Source: Asaia bogorensis (GTDB taxonomy: Bacteria > Pseudomonadota > Alphaproteobacteria > Reyranellales > Reyranellaceae). Taken from it: a stretch of 64,000 nt of DNA. The DNA lies in assembly GCA_945889625.1 (NCBI GenBank), contig CAMDCE010000009.1:50506-114505 (forward strand). Reading direction: 5' to 3'. Below are positions 63,792 to 64,000 of this stretch, piece after piece. Made by a program: the position numbers and the translations under genes. The number at the start of each line of letters is the position of its first letter. The first letter of the stretch is position 1. The notes under the pieces are model-generated. The model made no database searches, was not told where the DNA came from, and saw only the letters and a list, made by a program, of their open reading frames with translations.

Positions 63792-64000
63792 GAATCAAGC
63801 CGATCGAGCTATTAGTACCGCTAAGCTGAATGCATCACTGCACTTGCACACGCGGCCTATCAACGTGGTGGTCTACCACGACTCTCAGCGAGACCTAGTT
63901 TTGAGGCGGGTTTCACGCTTAGATGCTTTCAGCGTTTATCCCTTCACTACATAGCTACCCGGCGCTGCGACTGGCGTCACAACCGGTACACCAGAGGTAA
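63792..64000 (-). rRNA. 23S ribosomal RNA, 3' end (partial)
   Basis: The minus strand contains the 3'-terminal domain of 23S (GGTACTAATAGCTCGATCGG near the end, and GATAAACGCTGAAAGCATCT). The gene continues beyond the window. The 3' end is placed near TTGATTCT by similarity to other bacteria, plus or minus a few bases. Confidence 0.93.

Overview
The window looks like chromosome of a GC-rich alphaproteobacterium. The strongest evidence is at the right edge: on the minus strand lie the 3' end of 23S rRNA, 5S rRNA and an initiator tRNA-fMet, the usual alphaproteobacterial rrn order. An NdvA-like glucan exporter, a DUF1127 protein, Lrp-controlled amino-acid genes and many orphan solute receptors fit a soil or water rhodospirillal/hyphomicrobial organism. 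A Reyranella-like bacterium is my guess, not something the sequence proves. I see no phage, insertion sequence, transposase, integrase or CRISPR array. The mobile-looking DNA is limited to small palindromic elements.

Layout. 1-11.8 kb: class II aldolase, an Lrp regulator divergent from a 2-oxoacid dehydrogenase E1-like gene plus mtnA (methionine salvage), fumC, then a coupled run cupin-mqo-threonine/serine exporter-hydrolase, a palindromic element and an MgtC/DUF4010 membrane protein. 11.8-22.5 kb: a D-xylose dehydrogenase-like SDR with a frameshifted aldose epimerase, divergent from a Tat-exported sugar ABC receptor, two permeases, an HpaI-type aldolase, a formamidase and a cytosine-deaminase-like enzyme. 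These converge on an NMT1-type ABC importer that carries a previously untracked 39-residue membrane ORF. 22.6-30.4 kb: glucan exporter, M20 peptidase, threonine dehydratase, Lrp regulator, phenylalanine hydroxylase, ADP-forming acyl-CoA synthetase and RidA. 30.4-42.4 kb: Bug receptor, SMP-30 lactonase, two aminotransferases, carbonic anhydrase, two enoyl-CoA hydratases, a 2-oxopent-4-enoate hydratase-like protein, an amidohydrolase, a GST/TetR pair and an alpha/beta hydrolase that lacks the nucleophile serine. 42.4-49.4 kb: a complete dipeptide-type ABC operon and an MFS transporter. 49.4-63.1 kb: a gene remnant next to a palindrome, flavoenzymes, a phthalate-decarboxylase-like protein, an S1/P1-type nuclease-like protein, a TauD dioxygenase, a TonB-like protein, GFA, SDR, an operon of amidohydrolase, COG0523 GTPase and MFS, a truncated amidohydrolase and an AraC regulator. 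63.3-64 kb: the end of the rrn operon.

Genome style. Genes are tightly packed. Many same-strand neighbours overlap by ATGA, GTGA, TTGA or TGATG, and at least four convergent pairs share a single CTAG tetranucleotide as both stop codons. TTG and GTG starts are common where a ribosome binding site or overlap fixes the start. Most functions are scavenging and catabolism of amino acids, sugars, aromatics and N-heterocycles. The most unusual items are the 39-aa ORF inside the ABC operon, a palindrome inserted in frame in the COG0523 GTPase gene, the shared CTAG stops, and the COG0523/amidohydrolase pairing.
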